Shown here: positions 60,102 through 64,000 of the stretch, one piece after another
Layout: each line of letters starts with the position of its first letter
Numbering within the stretch: position 1 is the first letter of the stretch
Origin: JANQPA01 sp964548175
GTDB taxonomy: Bacteria > Bacteroidota > Bacteroidia > Chitinophagales > Saprospiraceae
Direction of reading: 5' to 3'
DNA length: 64,000 bases
Assembly: GCA_964548175.1 (NCBI GenBank)
Contig: CAZJQS010000021.1
Coordinates: 10,735 to 74,734, forward strand
Translations under genes and position numbers: made by a program
The notes under the pieces: generated by a model
The model's database searches: none
What the model saw: the letters and a program-made list of their open reading frames with translations, nothing else
What the model was told of the DNA's origin: nothing

Positions 60102-60350
60102 ATGAAATTAGGCAACTATCTGCATAGGGTGGAAATGATCGATCAACTGATACAAGGCCGGTCTACAGGGACGCCCTCCGAATTAGCAGCAACTATCGGC
60201 ATATCTGAAAGCATGTTGTACAACTATCTGCAGTTCATGCGGCAATCGGGCGCTCCGATCGAATATTCCAAAACCAGGAAAACTTATTTCTACCGGCAAA
60301 AAGGAACGTTCAATTTTAGTTTTAAAACACAAGAAAAGGTTTCCGGCTAA
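60102..60350 (+). CDS. Small helix-turn-helix protein
   Basis: An 82-aa protein starting MKLGNYLHRVEMIDQLIQGRSTG. The helix-turn-helix is TPSELAATIGISESMLYNYLQFMR (about 24-47 in pieces), similar to DeoR or HTH_11 type domains, followed by a beta hairpin (APIEYSKTRKTYFYRQKG). It has no sensor domain. It lies 53 nt after radC and ends in a strong terminator, so it probably belongs to the same operon. Confidence 0.78.
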   Translation: MKLGNYLHRVEMIDQLIQGRSTGTPSELAATIGISESMLYNYLQFMRQSGAPIEYSKTRKTYFYRQKGTFNFSFKTQEKVSG

Positions 60351-60381
60351 AAGAGCTCATTAGTTAAGGTTTTTGAGTATG

Positions 60382-60422
60382 GATGCTGCTTCCTGAATTG
60401 GGCAGGAAGCGCATCTTTTTTT
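60382..60422 (+). terminator. Rho-independent terminator of the radC operon
   Basis: GATGC-T-GCTTCCTG (60383-60395) pairs with CAGGAAGC-GCATC (60403-60415) around a 7-nt loop with one bulge, followed directly by seven T on the plus strand. Confidence 0.88.
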
Positions 60423-60462
60423 ACAGCTTCATGCCTTAATTTGTGACGAGCTAAGCTGATTT

Positions 60463-60591
60463 TTTTGATGCCGCCCGTCGGGCGGCATCAAAACTTGAGT
60501 GGGTCTTTTCCTGCGACACGCAGGTAAAGCTGATTTGGCGAATGACTTCATGACCTGACCCTACGCAGGCTTATGCTCTGCGTAGGGTCAG
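60463..60591. repeat. Two perfect inverted repeats downstream of the M4 protease gene
   Basis: TTTTGATGCCGCCCG (60463-60477) faces CGGGCGGCATCAAAA (60479-60493). CTGACCCTACGCAG (60555-60568) faces CTGCGTAGGGTCAG (60578-60591) over a 9-nt loop. The second begins 4 nt after the protease stop and is a likely terminator for it. Confidence 0.75.
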
Positions 60592-60595
60592 TTGC

Positions 60596-63500
60596 TTACT
60601 GTTTAACGAAACGTTTAGTGAACACCTCTTCCGTCGTTTGCACCATTAAGAAGTAAAGGCCTGCTTTCAAGTCGGAGACATCGATCTTTTGAAGTTGATC
60701 CAGGGTTTCAAATCTTCTGATAATTGCGCCATTGGCGCCGATGATCCTTATCTCTGTGGCATTAACAGGCAAGCTGACGTTCAGAAGGTCGCGCACAGGG
60801 TTGGGCGCCAGGCTCATGCCTTCAAATTGCGGGGCCTGTTCGTCCTCGTCCATACCCGGCATATCGGAAATTTCCGGACGCGCAGCCAGGGAGAAGGCTT
60901 CCAGCCTGCGAATGTCCGCCTTCGGGCGGTCCGCCAATGTTTGCAGGGCCTGCCCACTGGAGCCGGTGATGGTCACCGCATCGATGTATATCTGGTCGCT
61001 GTTGGTGCTGGCGTCACACTGGAAGCGGAACTGTGCGTTGCCTGGGAAGTTATACTGCGTATTGTTTATGGATACAGTGGCCACGTAGAAGTTGCCATTG
61101 GTGAAACTCGACCCGCTGGCATAAGCGGCAATGGTGTTCCAACTGCTTCCGTCATAATACCTTACCCAGAAATCTTCTCCGTTTTCCATGCTATTGGGAT
61201 AAAAATAAAACTCAATGTCCAGCTGGCTGTAGCTGCTCACGTCTAAGGAAGCCGACGTCATCGATGAGGCTACACCCGAATTATCGCGTATCTGGATGGA
61301 GTAGCTGCCTTCGTAGGAGGCGCTTCCTGAGTAACGGGCGCAGTCACTGCCTCCGTCAGACCAGCCGTCCCAGCCGGTTTCGAAATAACTGGCCAGGAGC
61401 GTTGTCGGTCCGCCTCCGCCGCCGGTGCTTTGGGTAGTTACATTGATGCTTGCGGGCGCCGATTCATTCCCTGCCGCATCTTCCGCCGTCACCTCCATAG
61501 TGTAGGTAGTGGAGGCTGTCAGGCCCGAAACGGTGTAACTTGTTGCGGAGGTCGTGCCGTCCAGGATGCCGTCCACGTAGATGTTGTATCCGGTTACGCC
61601 CACGTTATCGGAAGAAGGGGACCAGGACAGGTCGGTTGCCGTTTGGGTGGTATTGGACGCCGTAAGGCTGCCTGGCGTAGTTGGGGCCTGGGTATCCGCG
61701 CCGCCACTGCTGATGGAGATGGTATAGTCTTCTACTTCGCCGTAGCTGAAGGTTTCACAAGCGGTCTGAGCGCCGTTCCATTTCATGGATACCCGCATGC
61801 GGGTGTCGCCGCTTGCGCCTGCAGGAATGTTGATAGAGCCGGTTACGGTAGTACTGCTAAGCCCGCCTGCGTCGAAGGCCAATTCGCCGGAATCGTCGAA
61901 ATCGCCGTCGCCGTTGTAGTCGATCCATATCTTCCAGTATTCATTGTAGGTTTGGCCGGAAAATCCGGGAGAAAGGTTGATGCCGTAGGATTGACCGGCA
62001 TTAACGCTGACGGTTTGTCCGGTAAAATCGCTGTACCCTGCCGCCCCGGAGGTTTGGGTAAAGGAGCCGACAGAAACGGAAGCGATCCATTCATAACTGG
62101 CATTGTTACCCTGGGAACTGCAGTAGGAAATGGTGCCGTATTCGCCGCCCACGCCTACAGCATACCAGGCGTTGGTGGTGGCGATTTCTTCAGCGGATCC
62201 GGCGCCGTAAAGATCGATGGCTGACTGGATGGCGCCGACTCTGGCGTCGGAATAGTTGGAATTGGTGGTCAGATAAACCGTCAGGTTGCGGTAGGCAATG
62301 GCCGCTGCTTTTTCGATGCCTATGCCGCTGACGTTGTAAGCATTACCGAGGTCGTTGGTGCCGGTCTCTCCTACGGAAAGAATATAGAACCACTTATTCT
62401 GAACGCCGGAGTTGATATGGACGCCTCCATTATCTCCGGTGCCGGTATACCAATAAGTTCCCTGGTAGGTGTCCGGATCGCTAAAGGCATTAGGGTTATT
62501 CATCGAACGGATGGCGCCGCTGCCTCCGATGCCGATATCGGTGCCCATCTGCCAGTCATTAGAGCCGGTGGCAAAATTCTCGATGGCTTCGCCAAAGATG
62601 TCGGAGAAAGATTCGTTTAAGGCGCCTGATTCATAGGAGTAAACCAGGTTGGCGGCGTAATTGGTTACCCCGTGCGCGATTTCATGGCCTACAATATCCA
62701 CGGAGACCAGTGGGCCCTAATTGACGCCGTCACCGTCGCCGTAGGTCATGCGCTGGCCATCCCAGAAGGCGTTGACATAACCATTGGAATAGTGGACATA
62801 GGAACGAATGACCGCACCGTTGCCGTCAAAGGAATTCCGGTTGTGTTTTTGAAGGAAATACTTATGCGTTTGTTCGGCGCCCCAATGAGCCTGCACACCG
62901 GTATCGTCAGAGGTAAAGAAGGAAGAGCTGCTGACGACATCGGTGGCGTTGTTGTAGTTGGTGCCGTTATTCATGTCATAGGTTTGGATGCCGTTCCCGT
63001 CAGCCGTTTGCCTCAACCTGTAGCCAGAGCCGGTGAAATCGGCTGTAAAGTTGACCGTGCCGTTGTAAAGGCTTGTTCCGGAAGCCGCTGCATCTGTCTC
63101 ATGTATTTTATGGTTTTCGCTGATGAAATCGCCGGTATGGGCATCGATGTAAACGTCCGCACGGGATAAAGGATCCAGAGCGTAAATGTCAAATTTGTAA
63201 GCCAGCCTCGGCGCTTGCCTGCCGTCAGGGTCCGCCATAATGACCAGCTCTCCTTCCGGCCTGTCTTCTCCTTGATCCCAGGTATAGATTTTGGCGCCGA
63301 CATGATTTTTCGCTTTTAGGAAAGCAGCCCATTTCCCAATGCCGGGTTGCGTGTCGAGATCTTTAAAAACATCGCGGAAGTTACCGCTTAGCATTTCTAC
63401 CATCCCATTGCGAGAGTGTAATTTGAAAAGCGCACCTTCTACTTTCAGCCCCTGGTAATATTGCTGATAAGTCTCATGAGTGAAACCCAGATGGTCGGTT

Positions 63501-63709
63501 TTTTCATCCACCAGCACCATGTCATCCTTCATCCTGAGCTGGAATAATTTGTTCACCAATGGTCTGGATTGATTGCGCTGAGCCTTTTCTTTCAGCTTAA
63601 TCAGGAATGGGTGCTTCTTTCCTGTTTCCGGCCGTTCGTTCTGGGCCATGGTCATCGAGCTGAGTAAAATGAAGATGAAGAGTAATAGAGGGTACCTTCT
63701 AATCGTCAT
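60596..63709 (-). pseudogene. T9SS thermolysin-like (M4) metalloprotease interrupted by an in-frame TAG
   Basis: Read from the ATG at 63709 the frame gives a signal peptide (MTIRRYPLLLFIFILLSSMTMAQ in pieces), an FTP/propeptide region, and the start of the M4 domain (SYVHYSNGYVNAFWDGQRMTYGDGDG), then TAG at 62717-62719. The same frame continues with GPLVSVDIVGHEIAHGVTNY (zinc ligands HEIAH) and NESFSDIFGE (third ligand Glu). Without the TAG the protein would be about 1037 aa. Downstream are a GEVED domain (SYGEVEDYTIS), a fibronectin III domain (TAEDAAGNESAP), a beta-sandwich domain and a T9SS sorting domain ending in KRFVKQ. Relatives often have Tyr or Ser at the stop site. The catalytic part is in the second half, which lacks a signal peptide. 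Confidence 0.88.
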
Positions 63710-64000
63710 AATGTTTGTTTTTAGGTTATCGAATAAATGAGTGCAAAGCATAGCCAGGTCATTACAAGGTCATTTTGTTTATTTTTTGAATGACGCAATA
63801 ATTAACCAGGCTGTATTGAGTTCAAAACTTTTATACAGCTATGGAGTAAGTACTCAACTTGGTAAAAAATGATATAAGGCGCGAAAGGCGCCCCGTAGTA
63901 AAAAAGCGTGAATATATGTTTCCTTCAAGCTAAGAGCAGGAAGAATGACTTGTTTCAGCTACGATGTAATGAATGTGAAGTTTACAAATGCACAATACCG
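63710..64000. other. Upstream region of the protease gene
   Basis: 291 bases without a gene. It includes the palindrome GAGTA-AG-TACTC at about 63843-63854 and a GGCGC-n5-GCGCC hairpin at 63878-63892. TATGCTTTG at about 63737-63745 (minus strand) is one base too long for the -7 consensus, so no promoter is claimed. Confidence 0.4.

Noticed and set aside
60463..60493. Rho-independent terminator
   Set aside because: The stem is perfect but is T-rich on its 5' side and A-rich on its 3' side for both strands, the opposite of an intrinsic terminator; listed as an inverted repeat.

Overview
This window comes from a member of the Bacteroidota, most likely a Saprospiria-type organism. The evidence is type IX secretion sorting domains, a SusC/SusD pair, a UpxY-like NusG paralogue, a Wzi/RemB-like outer-membrane barrel, a DUF3276 protein, and promoters matching the Bacteroidota form TTTG-N19-TAnnTTTG. 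The placement below phylum is an inference. No rRNA, tRNA or CRISPR array was seen. A run of exactly 100 N at 31344-31443 marks a scaffold gap of unknown true length.

Layout. About 1-31000, all on the minus strand, is one long surface-polysaccharide locus. Its promoter side (28-31 kb) has a winged-helix/nucleotidyltransferase-like regulator, an L-2-hydroxyglutarate oxidase, a WbpE-type aminotransferase, a WbpA/TviB-type UDP-sugar dehydrogenase and a UpxY-like antiterminator. Then come RfbA, a UDP-uronate epimerase, the Wzc kinase, Wza porin and CpsB/YwqE phosphatase, WbpD and WbpB homologues, and the Wzm/Wzt ABC exporter. The distal, AT-rich part (1-15.6 kb) is a variable cassette: eleven glycosyltransferases (one cut by the window edge, one apparently chimeric), an intact sulfotransferase, a scar of a second sulfotransferase fused out of frame to a methyltransferase end, and a WbpG-HisH-HisF amidotransferase trio.

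How the polysaccharide genes fit. WbpA, WbpB, WbpE and WbpD homologues together predict UDP-GlcNAc(3NAc)A, a 2,3-diacetamido uronic acid. WbpG/HisH/HisF predict conversion of one acetamido group to acetamidino. WbpB-type enzymes use 2-oxoglutarate as the final oxidant, so the LhgO gene plausibly returns 2-hydroxyglutarate to 2-oxoglutarate. The sulfotransferase connects to the APS kinase and two-subunit ATP sulfurylase at 37.5-40.6 kb, which have no sulfite-forming reductase beside them. A sulfated, amidinated acidic surface polymer is the resulting hypothesis.

About 31.0-31.9 kb is an array of hairpin repeats. From 31.9 to 64 kb the window is mostly housekeeping and envelope genes: a secreted T9SS protein, MetH, DUF2061-CysC-CysD-CysN, SusD/SusC, a lectin-OmpA fusion, alpha-glucan phosphorylase, a Wzi/RemB-like barrel, two unknown envelope proteins, KdsD/KpsF, RecQ, AroQ, RnpA, DUF3276-RadC-HTH, and a T9SS thermolysin-like protease broken by one in-frame TAG. 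Intergenic spaces throughout carry short hairpins, many with a 3-nt TCC/TCT loop (GGA/AGA on the other strand).
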